NCBI RefSeq assembly: GCF_900079725.1 | Contig: NZ_LT599032.1 | Span: 3,542,856-3,606,855, forward strand | DNA: 64,000 nucleotides | From: an uncultured Dysgonomonas sp. | GTDB lineage: Bacteria; Bacteroidota; Bacteroidia; Bacteroidales; Dysgonomonadaceae | Direction of reading: 5' to 3' | Shown here: piece after piece, positions 7,378-15,397 of the stretch | Position numbering within the stretch: the first letter of the stretch is position 1 | Layout: every line of letters begins with the position of its first letter | Program-made: the position numbers and the translations under genes | The notes under the pieces: model-generated | Seen by the model: the letters and a program-made list of their open reading frames with translations, nothing else | Told to the model about the DNA's origin: nothing | Databases searched by the model: none

Positions 7378-8610
7378 TTATTCTTCAAAGTTAGTAAGAA
7401 ATGCGGCATTTTTTATCCTTTCTTCTTTTTCAAAGGATGCTAAATAATTTTCAGTAGTCTTGATATCGCTATGTCCTAAACTCTCTGATATATAGGCGAT
7501 GTTAGCTCCACTTCGTTTTAATACACTGGCATATGAATGCCTTGCAGTATATGTGCTCAGACCTGAAATACCAATTGCTTCTCCTATTTTTCGTAAGCGT
7601 TTATTTATCCTATGGGTCACATCTTGTATTTTTCTTTTTTGCTCTAAAGGAGTTTCCTCTCCTGTCAAGAAGGGAAAGATATAATTATTCGGATTATTAT
7701 TTGAATTTCCCCATTTGGAAATGATTTGCTTCATTTCGGAAGTGATTAAAGCCTCTATTTCTTTTTTCTCTTTGGAAGTGTGGATTGTTTTAGAACGATA
7801 GAAATGTATTTCATCACCATCGATATTAGAATACTTTAACTTTAGCATATCATTGACATTGATGCCATTGCATAAATAAGAGAAGAACCATAGATCTCGA
7901 TATCGTTCTGTTGCTTCTGTTCCATCAGAATAAGTAATAATTAGCTTTATCTGAGCCAGGGATAAAGCTAGTTTTCTTCCTTTGCCTGATGGTACTTCGT
8001 ACTTACCTCTCCCAAATGGATATTGAGCTTCTTTAATTATTCCGATAGATTTAGCCTCATTAAAAATTGCTCTAATACATCGGATGTACATTGATATTGT
8101 AGTGTAACTTTTTCCTTCATCCAACATTGCTTTTTCATATTTCTTTAACCAATCAATAGTTACTGACTCAAAAGACAGATTATTCCCTGCATATTTTTCC
8201 AAATGTTTGTAGGCGCAAGTGTACACATCTGAATTTCCAATATTGCCAGATTCCAGAAGCATTTCTATCTTGGTTTTAAATGCGGCATTAACTGAGTCTC
8301 CCGTGCATCTTCCTAAATAAATATTTAAAGCATCAAAAGAAAAGTTGCCATTCTCTGATAATAGACGCACTGCATTTTCAATTTTATCAAAAGAATTTTT
8401 AATATCTGACCGGATAGAAATGAGATTTTTGCTTTTAGTTTCATGCAACTTTTCCCAATCGGCATGAGTTAATTCTTTCCCTGTCGGATAATATCTTTGT
8501 TTTCTATTGTGAACAACTTGTATCTTTATAGGGTATAAACCAGACTGTTTTGGCCGTCTATTGTCAAAAGTAGTTAGTATTGAAATGCCGTCTTTAGCGT
8601 ATTTAAACAT
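7378..8610 (-). CDS. Tyrosine recombinase (site-specific integrase) of the element
   Basis: From the ATG at 8610 the protein has 410 residues: an N-terminal Arm-type region (FKYAKDGISILTTFDNRR), a SAM-like core-binding domain (about 90-200) and a catalytic domain. The catalytic end shows TARHSYASVLKRSG, LGHSDIKTTENYL and the tyrosine nucleophile. The first arginine motif reads YLCNGIN, without the usual Arg at the expected place, as reported for some Bacteroides integrases such as IntDOT. I prefer the start at 8610 because the 26 residues upstream are unlike the family and overlap the promoter. The gene lies 175 bp from the tRNA-Pro fragment, so it is the likely enzyme for that att site. Confidence 0.92.
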   Translation of the reverse strand: MFKYAKDGISILTTFDNRRPKQSGLYPIKIQVVHNRKQRYYPTGKELTHADWEKLHETKSKNLISIRSDIKNSFDKIENAVRLLSENGNFSFDALNIYLGRCTGDSVNAAFKTKIEMLLESGNIGNSDVYTCAYKHLEKYAGNNLSFESVTIDWLKKYEKAMLDEGKSYTTISMYIRCIRAIFNEAKSIGIIKEAQYPFGRGKYEVPSGKGRKLALSLAQIKLIITYSDGTEATERYRDLWFFSYLCNGINVNDMLKLKYSNIDGDEIHFYRSKTIHTSKEKKEIEALITSEMKQIISKWGNSNNNPNNYIFPFLTGEETPLEQKRKIQDVTHRINKRLRKIGEAIGISGLSTYTARHSYASVLKRSGANIAYISESLGHSDIKTTENYLASFEKEERIKNAAFLTNFEE

Positions 8611-8624
8611 GGTTTTTCGAATTC

Positions 8625-8662
8625 TGCATGCAAATTTATTGTACATGCAATTTGCATGCAAA
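8625..8662 (-). promoter_or_regulatory. Integrase promoter overlapped by TGCATGCAAA repeats
   Basis: On the minus strand a -33 box TTTG (8659-8662) and a -7 box TAAATTTG (8631-8638) are 20 bp apart, a perfect Bacteroidota promoter. TGCATGCAAA occurs twice (8625-8634 and 8653-8662), so each copy covers one promoter box; ACATGCAA at 8643-8650 is a partial third copy. Binding at these sites would block integrase transcription. Confidence 0.7.
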
Positions 8663-8784
8663 TATAGCGATTTAAAGAAAATAATCAAATATTATAAGAT
8701 AATTAAGTTTTAATAAATGATTGATAATCAGTAAACGTATAAACATTTATTAAAAGAAGAAAACAGGAGAAACGCTTTTCATTA

Positions 8785-8831
8785 TGCTTTGGGAGCAGGG
8801 GGTCCCAGGTTCGAATCCTGGTATCCCGACA
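8785..8831 (+). other. tRNA-Pro(UGG) 3' fragment: attachment site of the element
   Basis: The sequence TGC-TTTGGGA-GCA gives an anticodon stem and loop with anticodon TGG at 8790-8792. It is followed by the variable region, a complete T-arm (CCAGG-TTCGAAT-CCTGG, 8804-8820) and the 3' acceptor strand TATCCCGAC (8822-8830). The 5' half of a tRNA (acceptor, D-arm) is missing: the bases before 8785 do not pair. This is what integration into a tRNA gene leaves at the far end. The intact tRNA-Pro should lie at the other, unseen end of the element. Confidence 0.8.
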
Positions 8832-8834
8832 AGA

Positions 8835-8870
8835 TAAGCTAGTAATCACTGATTATTAGCTTATTTTTTA
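8835..8870 (+). terminator. Terminator of the original tRNA-Pro gene
   Basis: TAAGCTA-G-TAATC / GATTA-T-TAGCTTA form a 13-position stem (one G-T pair) with a 3-nt loop, followed by TTTTTT. It starts four bases after the tRNA end. The rest of the gap to 9063 is AT-rich with nothing recognised. Confidence 0.8.
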
Positions 8871-9063
8871 TACATATATATAATTTTGTATAGCATATTC
8901 TTTTTTTAGACCAATCATTCGCCGGAATTACCTTGCTTTTTATTATCTGTTATTCTCATTTTATTAAGTTTATTTATATTATGAGTTTATTTGTTACCTA
9001 TACCATATAATATTTGCGCTACTGTACAGCAGAAAATTATATTCTGAAATCTTTCAATATCAA

Positions 9064-10926
9064 CTAGAGGATAACATCAATTGTACAGTAAGTATATCCA
9101 TCATCATTACTCTCAGTTAATACTATAGGTTCTATTTTTATAAATTTTGCACGAACAGCTGTCGGAAACAAAACTTCCTGAGTCATCGGATTGTTCTTAA
9201 TGTTATTAAATATACCGTTGGTAATAACAGTTTTCCACTCCATCCCGTTAAAGCTATAGTAACAATTATATCTTTGAATTGTGCCTTTCTGTCCGGATAT
9301 ATCCGGTGTAAACTTCAATCCTCGGATTAAGCTCTCTCTATCCATTTCAATAATAATGGGCTTTTCCTTCTTTTCTGTATAAAGAATTGTCCCGTCTTTC
9401 TTCTTTGTAGTAACAATATCTTTCGATGGCTTGATGACAAATTTCACATCTTTTCTACTAGTTTGTTTTTCTCCTTCGGCTATAGATGAAATATTTTCAG
9501 GGGCATTGTATACCTCCAGATTATTGAGTAATGGTTCGGCCAAAGATTTGGAAATGTCGATCTTTATCTTTGAAGACGAAACCTGAGGTGTGCATAAGAT
9601 TCTTTTATATCCTATTGTCGTGGCACTGGTTAAATCATTCCATATCTGCTCCTTGTCGTTCCAGTATTTTACGTCAAATTCAGCTATTCTTTGTCCGAGG
9701 GCTATATATTCTTGCAGTAATATTCTATTAAACACGACTGTTTTCCCGAAGTCAACTTCTATCGAGGCTGTTTTTATACCATCATCAGTTGCCCAATATG
9801 TACTTTTGTCTCCATCGAACAGGTTCGAGGTCGAATATTTATCCGAATTTCCTCGGGTATTACTTGCAGTGGCTTTCACATCTTTAGCAAGATTTATTTT
9901 AAGAGCCTTCTCCCGCGCTTCTTTAAATTCCATGAGGCGAATCGAATCGTTTGCATGTATTTGTCCTCTTCTGTCAGGTGGAACATTAAGGAGCAGGTTG
10001 CCGTTTCTTCCTACCGATGAGTAATATATATCCATCAGGTGAGATACAGATTTTACCTTGTCGTCTGTAGCCGGGCTGTAGAACCAACCGGGACGGATAG
10101 ATACATCTACTTCGGCAGGGATCCAGTCTTTACCATCAGGCAATCCTTCGTTCAGTGTTTTTATATCCGGAGCATTTGCTCCGGGAGTGTATCCCTCTGC
10201 ATTTATCATCGACCAGTTTGTTTCACCGGCATATCCTCTCTCATTTCCGACCCAGCGGCATCCGGGACCCACATCACTGAATATTATGGCATGCGGATGC
10301 TTTTCGAAAACTGTTTTGTGGAACAGGTCCCAATCATATACCTGTTTGGATGTTCCATCATTTGCACCATCGAACCATTGTTCGAATATATCACCATAGT
10401 TGGAATGTACTTCGTTCAGGGTATTTGCAAATATCTGATTATACTCAGGGGTATTGTAAGCCGGATGATTCTGATCCCATGGAGAAAGATAAACACCTAA
10501 AAGTAATCCGTATTTTTTGCACGATTCGGCCAAATCCTTTAAGATGTCACCTTTTCCATCTTTCCATTTGCTTTCACGTACTGTGTGGGTGCTGTATTCA
10601 CTTGGCCACAGGCAAAAACCATCATGGTGTTTGGCGGTTATTATGATTGCTTTCATTCCTGCCGCTTTAGCTGTAGCAGCCCATTGGTCTGTATTTAGGT
10701 TGGTAGGATTGAATACTTCAGGGCTTTCCTTCCCGTCTCCCCATTCTACATCAGTAAAGGTATTCGGGCCAAAGTGGATAAACATATAATATTCCAGCTC
10801 TTGCCATTTTAGCTGTTGCTCGGTAGGTAATGCCCCATAAGCCGTAGGCTCTTTTACTTCGGTTTTGCAGGAAAATAAAGTGATCAATACAAGCATGATG
10901 CTCATTAATCCGGTCTTCTTTTTCAT
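9064..10926 (-). CDS. GH29 alpha-L-fucosidase with discoidin-type module, lipoprotein
   Basis: The 620-residue protein has a lipoprotein signal ending LFSC with lipid cysteine 20, so it is anchored in the envelope. Residues 35-345 form the GH29 TIM barrel (MFIHFGPNTF, ITAKHHDGFCLWPS, FEQWFDGAND). The nucleophile is Asp 186 in WFDGA. Residues about 350-470 resemble an F5/8 type C (discoidin) sugar-binding domain (ATASNTRGNSDKYSTSNLFDGD and following), and a second beta-rich region ends the protein. It removes terminal fucose from glycans; the module arrangement resembles the more linkage-selective GH29-B enzymes. It stands alone, between the mobile element and a repeat mosaic. Confidence 0.92.
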   Translation of the reverse strand: MKKKTGLMSIMLVLITLFSCKTEVKEPTAYGALPTEQQLKWQELEYYMFIHFGPNTFTDVEWGDGKESPEVFNPTNLNTDQWAATAKAAGMKAIIITAKHHDGFCLWPSEYSTHTVRESKWKDGKGDILKDLAESCKKYGLLLGVYLSPWDQNHPAYNTPEYNQIFANTLNEVHSNYGDIFEQWFDGANDGTSKQVYDWDLFHKTVFEKHPHAIIFSDVGPGCRWVGNERGYAGETNWSMINAEGYTPGANAPDIKTLNEGLPDGKDWIPAEVDVSIRPGWFYSPATDDKVKSVSHLMDIYYSSVGRNGNLLLNVPPDRRGQIHANDSIRLMEFKEAREKALKINLAKDVKATASNTRGNSDKYSTSNLFDGDKSTYWATDDGIKTASIEVDFGKTVVFNRILLQEYIALGQRIAEFDVKYWNDKEQIWNDLTSATTIGYKRILCTPQVSSSKIKIDISKSLAEPLLNNLEVYNAPENISSIAEGEKQTSRKDVKFVIKPSKDIVTTKKKDGTILYTEKKEKPIIIEMDRESLIRGLKFTPDISGQKGTIQRYNCYYSFNGMEWKTVITNGIFNNIKNNPMTQEVLFPTAVRAKFIKIEPIVLTESNDDGYTYCTIDVIL

Positions 10927-11170
10927 TTCTATGTGTCTTAAATGGTTATGAATAAAGCTTATAATAATATCGTTTTTTAAGGGTATTTAAATTAAGAACT
11001 TTGGGTCTTGTAATTCTTGCAAAGCCTCAAAAGGTAACACTTTTCATAGTAAGCATAGAATAACTAATACCTCCTTTACCTGTAACTGTTCTTAAACAAA
11101 GGTAACAGTTTTCAGTGAACAGTTAGTCGTCATCAGACAATAGTATTCTCTCACCCAGATGCTAAGGTTT
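10927..11170. other. Non-coding upstream region of GH29 gene with repeat scraps
   Basis: No gene is seen. It holds the 5' region of the fucosidase gene and isolated AGGTAACAC / AGGTAACAG pieces (11031-11039 and 11099-11108) related to the ends of the palindromic repeat that follows. Confidence 0.5.
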
Positions 11171-11268
11171 AAAAAAGTAACAAAAGTAACAGCTTTTGCA
11201 TTATTTTGTAGGGGGCGGAATATCTTCCGCCCCCTACAGTTTTCCCCAAAAAGTAACAAAGGTAACAC
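11171..11268. repeat. MITE-like palindromic repeat, copy 1 (short form)
   Basis: Ends are AAAAGTAACAAAAGTAACAG on the left and AAAAAGTAACAAAGGTAACAC on the right. The centre is a palindrome, 11208-11237, of the form GTAGGGGGCGGAA-TATC-TTCCGCCCCCTAC. Longer copies, with two such palindromes, occur at 35082-35216 and 61105-61236. It is followed by AATTAAGAATGAATAATT (11284-11301), as is the copy at 61 kb. Confidence 0.75.
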
Positions 11269-11301
11269 GGAAAACAATTAATAATTAAGAATGAATAATT
11301 A

Positions 11302-11454
11302 GCTTGTCATGCTGAGTGGAGCGAAGCATCTCGTCAGTTATCAGTTAACAACTTGTATCTCGTGTCTTGTCTACTCGTATCTCATATAACTTTCAACTTA
11401 GTACTTAAAACTTGCTACTTCTTAAAAGGTAACAAAGGTAACACATATACCAGT
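11302..11454. repeat. Mosaic of short intergenic repeats
   Basis: Contains a CATGCTGAGTGGAGCGAAGC unit (11308-11327), a unit reading ACTTGTATCTCGTGTCTTGT (11350-11369) then CTACTCGTATCTC, and a loose AAAAGGTAACAAAGGTAACA (11423-11442). All recur in other gaps of this window. No coding potential. Confidence 0.6.
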
Positions 11455-11660
11455 CATCAGTTAACAACTTGTATCTCGTGTCTTGTCTACTCGTATCTCA
11501 TATAACTTTTAAAACTTATTACTTTTTACCCTCTCTGTAGCCTCCCCTCGGGGAGAAACAACGTTCGACGGAACGAAGTGTAGTCAATGGAGGGGCCATC
11601 AATCTTTCAAAGAACTAATAGCTATCAGCTAACGGCTAAAAGCTATACATATAGATAAAG
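11455..11660. repeat. Composite 206-bp repeat, inverted copy at 34.65-35.0 kb
   Basis: It contains in order: the ACTTGTATCTCGTGTC unit, CCCTCTCTGTAGCCTCCCCT, ACGTTCGACGGAACGAAGTG, GTCAATGGAGGGGCC and the GCTATCAGCTAACGGCTAAA unit. The reverse complement is nearly identical to 34649-34763 joined to 34917-35006. The remaining 11661-11940 is AT-rich with no gene. Confidence 0.8.
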
Positions 11661-11952
11661 CAATATAAAGAAAGTAATACTCTTTTTTTACATCTAATTT
11701 GTATTGAATTTGGTCAGGGTTTCTCAGACTTCATATCATCATGATAGTATAAACTTACTTTGATTCCTCTCTTTGGGGGCAAATCTCTTCGGAATGCGAT
11801 ATTTTGGCTCTCGATATAACAAAAAGTAAAAAAAGAAGCATGCTACTGTATTATTGAATATACAGACATTAAAATATGCCCTACAACATATTCTTCTTTC
11901 CGTAAATATCTTAATATGTTAAATGTAAACGTTTTAATGTATTTTGTAAAAA

Positions 11953-12023
11953 ATATGTGTGCGCACACATATTGTGTAATTAATAAAAATACTTACTTTT
12001 GTAAAAATGTGTGTGCGCACACA
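11953..12023 (+). promoter_or_regulatory. Hexuronate operon promoter with two palindromic operators
   Basis: A perfect 20-bp palindrome ATATGTGTGCGCACACATAT (11953-11972) and a 14-bp palindrome TGTGTGCGCACACA (12010-12023) have centres 54 bp apart. Between them lies TACTTTTG (11994-12001), a match to the TAnnTTTG -7 box, with TTG of a weak -33 box at 11972-11974. One palindrome overlaps the -33 area and the other lies at the expected transcription start, a typical repressor geometry. Each palindrome is preceded by TTTTGTAAAAA, so the unit looks duplicated. The LacI protein just downstream is the likely binder. Confidence 0.7.
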
Positions 12024-12044
12024 ATTAAGTTCTTTCTGCAAAAA

Positions 12045-13124
12045 ATGAAAAAAGATAATAGTAATATACGAATTGTAGATATCGCTAAACTTGCAGGTGT
12101 CTCAACGGGTACTGTAGACCGTGTTCTGCATAATAGGGGACGAGTGTCGGAAGAAAAACGTATCAAAGTAGAAGCTATTCTGAAAGAAATTAATTACGAG
12201 CCTAATCTGGTAGCACGTTTTCTTGCATCGAAACGTAGTTATAAGTTCGCCGTTATCGCACCCACCTATTCGGAAGGCGATTATTGGGAGCTTGTTTGCG
12301 ACGGTATAAATCGTGCAGGAGATGAGATGAGGAAATTCAATATTAGTGTCGAATATTTTCATTTCAACCAGTACGACCGTTTTTCTTTTCTGAAAGCAGC
12401 TGACAAGTTTAAAGAAAAAGATTTTGATGGTGTGCTGCTGGCCACTCTTTTCGGTGAACTGGTTGTAAACCTGTCCAAAGAACTCGATGAAAAAGGCATT
12501 CCATATATATACATTGATTCGGACATTCAAAAACAAAAAGACCTCGCATACTTTGGCGGCGATTCCTTAGGTAGTGGAAATATAGCCGCAAAACTACTCC
12601 TGAAGGAAATTGGTCTCGATGCCGATATTTTCATCGCGCATGTACGATTCAAGTATAAAGAGATATCTGTGCAAATGAAAACCCGCGAACAAGGTTTTAT
12701 GAAGTGCCTTTCCCAGTCTGATTATAAAGGTAAGATACATCATGTCGAAATCGATCCGGACAACCATCCTGCCGGACTGGAAAAACTTGAGGACATCCTT
12801 TCTCAAAGCGATACTCTGGTCGGCGGCATAGTATTAAACTCCCGGATATATGAACTGATCGCCCTTCTGGAAAAAGCTAAACCGGCTTTACGCGAAAGAG
12901 TCCGGTTGGTGGGCCATGATGCCATAGAACGTAACATAAGGGCACTCAAAAACGGACAGATTTCATTTATCCTTTCTCAACGCCCCGAATTGCAGGGATA
13001 TGATGCTATCAAGGCATTGGCAAATTATTTTCTGTTTAAACAAGAACCGGAGAAAACCAACTTTATGCCTATAGATATACTCATAAAAGAAAATGTAGAT
13101 TATTATAACAACTATAAATTATAA
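12045..13124 (+). CDS. LacI-family transcriptional regulator of hexuronate operon
   Basis: Starting from ATG 12045 the protein has 359 residues: an N-terminal LacI helix-turn-helix (residues 6-55; VDIAKLAGVSTGTVDRVLHN, RVSEEKRIKVEAIL) and a type 1 periplasmic-binding-like effector domain. The reading frame is open 43 codons further upstream, but that part runs through the operator palindromes and encodes a duplicated cysteine-histidine stretch, so it is not taken as coding. The regulator precedes the uronate genes on the same strand with a 98-bp gap. It probably senses a uronate intermediate and controls this operon and itself through the two palindromes. The effector is inferred, not seen. 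Confidence 0.9.
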   Translation: MKKDNSNIRIVDIAKLAGVSTGTVDRVLHNRGRVSEEKRIKVEAILKEINYEPNLVARFLASKRSYKFAVIAPTYSEGDYWELVCDGINRAGDEMRKFNISVEYFHFNQYDRFSFLKAADKFKEKDFDGVLLATLFGELVVNLSKELDEKGIPYIYIDSDIQKQKDLAYFGGDSLGSGNIAAKLLLKEIGLDADIFIAHVRFKYKEISVQMKTREQGFMKCLSQSDYKGKIHHVEIDPDNHPAGLEKLEDILSQSDTLVGGIVLNSRIYELIALLEKAKPALRERVRLVGHDAIERNIRALKNGQISFILSQRPELQGYDAIKALANYFLFKQEPEKTNFMPIDILIKENVDYYNNYKL

Positions 13125-13136
13125 ACATGAAACGAA

Positions 13137-13184
13137 ACATGATTTTTATAAAATCTCCAAAATCAGCGATAACAAAAATCATGT
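13137..13184 (+). repeat. Intercistronic hairpin after regulator gene
   Basis: ACATGATTTTT (13137-13147) and AAAAATCATGT (13174-13184) are perfect inverted repeats 26 bp apart. No T tract follows. It may set relative expression of regulator and enzymes. Confidence 0.55.
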
Positions 13185-13222
13185 GAGTTCCATATGGCAA
13201 CTAAAATTAAAATTATTATCAT

Positions 13223-14038
13223 ATGAAAAACAGCTTGTTCAATATCGACGGAAAAGTAGTCCTCATCACAGGAGGATATGGCATTTTAGGTTCGCAGATG
13301 TCAGAATATCTGGCATCGGAAGGAGCTAAAATAGTTATACTTGGTCGTTCGAAAGAAAAAGGTGAGGCTTTGGCCGCTAAGATTAAAGCCAAAGGAGACG
13401 AAGCAATGTTCCTTGTATCAGATGCCATGAATGAAGAAAATCTGGTGCAAAACAGAGAGGAAATACTTAAAGCATATGGAAAGATCGATGTACTTATAAA
13501 TGCTGCCGGAGGAAATATGCCGGGAGCAACCATTCCTCCGGACAAAACAATATTCGATGTCAAGGTAGATGCATTCAAAGATGTAATCGATCTTAACCTC
13601 TTCGGTACGGTTATCCCTACCCTTGTATTTGCAAAAGCAATGGTAGACAATGGGAAAGGAAATATAATAAATATAGCATCCATGTCATCTTTCCGCCCGC
13701 TGACCCGTGTTATGGGTTACGGTGTGGCAAAATCGGCTGTGGCCAATTTTACAGAATACATGGCAGGGGAATTGTCCACGAAATTCGGTGAAGGCTTCCG
13801 CGTAAATGCTTTGGCGCCCGGTTTCTTTATCACAGAGCAAAACAGAAACCTGATGCTCAATCCCGATGGTTCATATACCGACCGTGCAAAATCGGTTATC
13901 GCACACACGCCATTCCGCCGCTTTGGTGAATCGGAAGAACTTCTGGGGGCTATCCATTATCTGGTAAGTGATGCTTCCAGTTTTGTGAATGGTTCGATAC
14001 TGGTTGTCGACGGAGGATTTAATACATTCTCAATCTAA
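13223..14038 (+). CDS. SDR-family D-mannonate oxidoreductase (fructuronate reductase)
   Basis: The 271-residue protein is a short-chain dehydrogenase/reductase. It shows the NAD(P)-binding TGGYGILG (residues 17-24), the NAAG motif (INAAGG at about 92), catalytic Ser in NIASMSS, and YxxxK as YGVAKSA at about 170. It lies directly before uxuA, as in Bacteroides uronate clusters, where an SDR replaces the unrelated E. coli UxuB and interconverts D-fructuronate and D-mannonate. The assignment to this substrate rests on family resemblance and gene order. It is cytoplasmic, with no signal peptide. Confidence 0.85.
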   Translation: MKNSLFNIDGKVVLITGGYGILGSQMSEYLASEGAKIVILGRSKEKGEALAAKIKAKGDEAMFLVSDAMNEENLVQNREEILKAYGKIDVLINAAGGNMPGATIPPDKTIFDVKVDAFKDVIDLNLFGTVIPTLVFAKAMVDNGKGNIINIASMSSFRPLTRVMGYGVAKSAVANFTEYMAGELSTKFGEGFRVNALAPGFFITEQNRNLMLNPDGSYTDRAKSVIAHTPFRRFGESEELLGAIHYLVSDASSFVNGSILVVDGGFNTFSI

Positions 14039-14039
14039 T

Positions 14040-14108
14040 TAGCGAATTAGCATATTCGGGAATTTGATAATTATTTCTATAAGAATTTGCTAATCTGCAT
14101 ATTTACTA
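14040..14108. repeat. Imperfect hairpin repeat in SDR-uxuA junction
   Basis: GCGAATTAGCATATTCGG near the left and GAATTTGCTAATCTGCATAT plus CTAATTTACGAATTG on the right form imperfect inverted repeats. It fills the whole gap between the two genes. Confidence 0.45.
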
Positions 14109-14127
14109 ATTTACGAATTGTTTATAT

Positions 14128-15303
14128 ATGATATTAAGTGAACAAACATGGCGCTGGTACGGGCCAAACGACCCTGTATCATTAGCAGATATAAGACAGG
14201 CCGGAGCAACCGGTATTGTAAATGCGCTACACCACATCAAAAACGGTGAAGTATGGACTGTCGAAGAAATACAAAAACGCAAAGACATTATTGAAAAGGC
14301 CGGACTGACCTGGTCTGTGGTAGAAAGTATTCCTGTACACGAACATATCAAGACACAGGAAGGAAACTACAAAGAATATATTGAAAATTACAAGGAAAGC
14401 ATCCGTAATCTGGCAAAGTGCGGAGTGAAGATCATCACATACAACTTTATGCCGGTACTAGACTGGACACGGACCGATTTGGCTTATACCATGCCCGACG
14501 GGTCTAAGGCCCTGCGTTTCGAGCGTGCTGCGTTTATGGCCTTCGAGTTATTCATACTGAAACGTCCGGGTGCGGAAAAAGAATATTCAGCCGGAGATAT
14601 CGCTAAAGCGAAAGCTCGCTATGAAAGCATGTCTCAGGAAGAAAAAGACCTTTTGGTACGTAATATGATAGCCGGACTGCCGGGTGCTGAAGAGAGTTTT
14701 ACACTTCAGGAATTTCAGGCTCAACTCGACAGATATAACGGTATAGATGCGGAGACATTAAGGAAAAACCTGATATACTTTGTTAGTCAGATCGCACCTG
14801 TAGCCGATGAAGTGGATGCCGTTCTTGCTATTCACCCCGACGATCCGCCCTATCCGATCCTCGGTCTTCCTCGTATATTAAGCACCGAATCGGATTTTAA
14901 TAAACTGGTAGAGGCCGTACCAAACAAATCGAACGGGCTATGCTTCTGCACAGGCTCATTCGGTGTAAGAGCTGATAATGACCTGCCGAACATGATAAAA
15001 CGTCTTGGTGACAGGATAAACTTTGTTCATCTGCGCTCTACCCAACGCGACAGGGAAGGTAATTTCTACGAAGCAAACCATCTGGAAGGCGATGTGGATA
15101 TGTACAGCGTAATGAAAGGATTTCTGGAAGTACAGCAAAAACGCAACATTTCCATCCCTTTCCGTCCCGACCACGGACATCAGATGATCGACGACCTGAA
15201 CAAAAAAACAAATCCGGGTTACTCCTGTATCGGCCGTCTAAGAGGATTGGCCGAACTCAGGGGACTGGAATTGGGTATAGCAAAAACATTATATATAATA
15301 TAA
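14128..15303 (+). CDS. uxuA: Mannonate dehydratase
   Basis: At 391 residues the protein matches the full length of the UxuA family. It dehydrates D-mannonate to 2-keto-3-deoxygluconate (KDG) using a divalent metal in a TIM barrel. Family landmarks are the N-terminal [20 protein letters not shown], the [11 protein letters not shown] segment at about residues 70-80, the [13 protein letters not shown] segment at about 108-120, and [12 protein letters not shown] at about 345-356, which carries metal-binding residues. In the operon it follows the mannonate oxidoreductase that makes its substrate and precedes uxaC and the KDG kinase that uses its product. No oddities. Confidence 0.96.
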   Translation: MILSEQTWRWYGPNDPVSLADIRQAGATGIVNALHHIKNGEVWTVEEIQKRKDIIEKAGLTWSVVESIPVHEHIKTQEGNYKEYIENYKESIRNLAKCGVKIITYNFMPVLDWTRTDLAYTMPDGSKALRFERAAFMAFELFILKRPGAEKEYSAGDIAKAKARYESMSQEEKDLLVRNMIAGLPGAEESFTLQEFQAQLDRYNGIDAETLRKNLIYFVSQIAPVADEVDAVLAIHPDDPPYPILGLPRILSTESDFNKLVEAVPNKSNGLCFCTGSFGVRADNDLPNMIKRLGDRINFVHLRSTQRDREGNFYEANHLEGDVDMYSVMKGFLEVQQKRNISIPFRPDHGHQMIDDLNKKTNPGYSCIGRLRGLAELRGLELGIAKTLYII

Positions 15304-15307
15304 ATAA

Positions 15308-15390
15308 TAGATTTTAGCTACTAGCTGTTAGCCATTAGCCTATTAATGATGGCTAAAAGCTAAAAGCTAACGGCTAAAAGCTAAAAGCTT
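15308..15390. repeat. Hairpin repeat of AGCTAA/TTAGC type in uxuA-uxaC junction
   Basis: TAGCTGTTAGCCATTAGCC (15323-15341) opposes GGCTAAAAGCTAAAAGCTAA (15351-15370), followed by more AGCTAAAAGC units. The same family recurs at 11620-11645, 34666-34695 and 35036-35075. Confidence 0.6.
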
Positions 15391-15397
15391 CTTCATC

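Noticed and set aside
8611-8688. 26-residue N-terminal extension of the integrase
   Set aside because: It overlaps a perfect promoter and TGCATGCAAA repeats; the family normally starts near MFKYAKDG.
8750-8831. A complete tRNA-Pro gene
   Set aside because: Only the anticodon loop, T-arm and 3' acceptor strand are present; the 5' acceptor strand and D-arm cannot be formed from the bases before 8785.
819-8831. Self-conjugative element (ICE) or a defence island
   Set aside because: No tra/type IV secretion genes are present, and none of the genes is a clear known defence gene; the AlbA_2 protein alone does not suffice.
11092-11277. Minus-strand ORF starting MFSVLPLLLFGENCRG, with a near relative at 61027-61245
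   Set aside because: Similarity of the two products comes from the shared palindromic repeat; both are repeat DNA read as protein.
11916-12044. 43-codon upstream extension of the LacI gene
   Set aside because: The extension runs through the promoter and both operator palindromes, and the HTH domain begins normally from ATG 12045.
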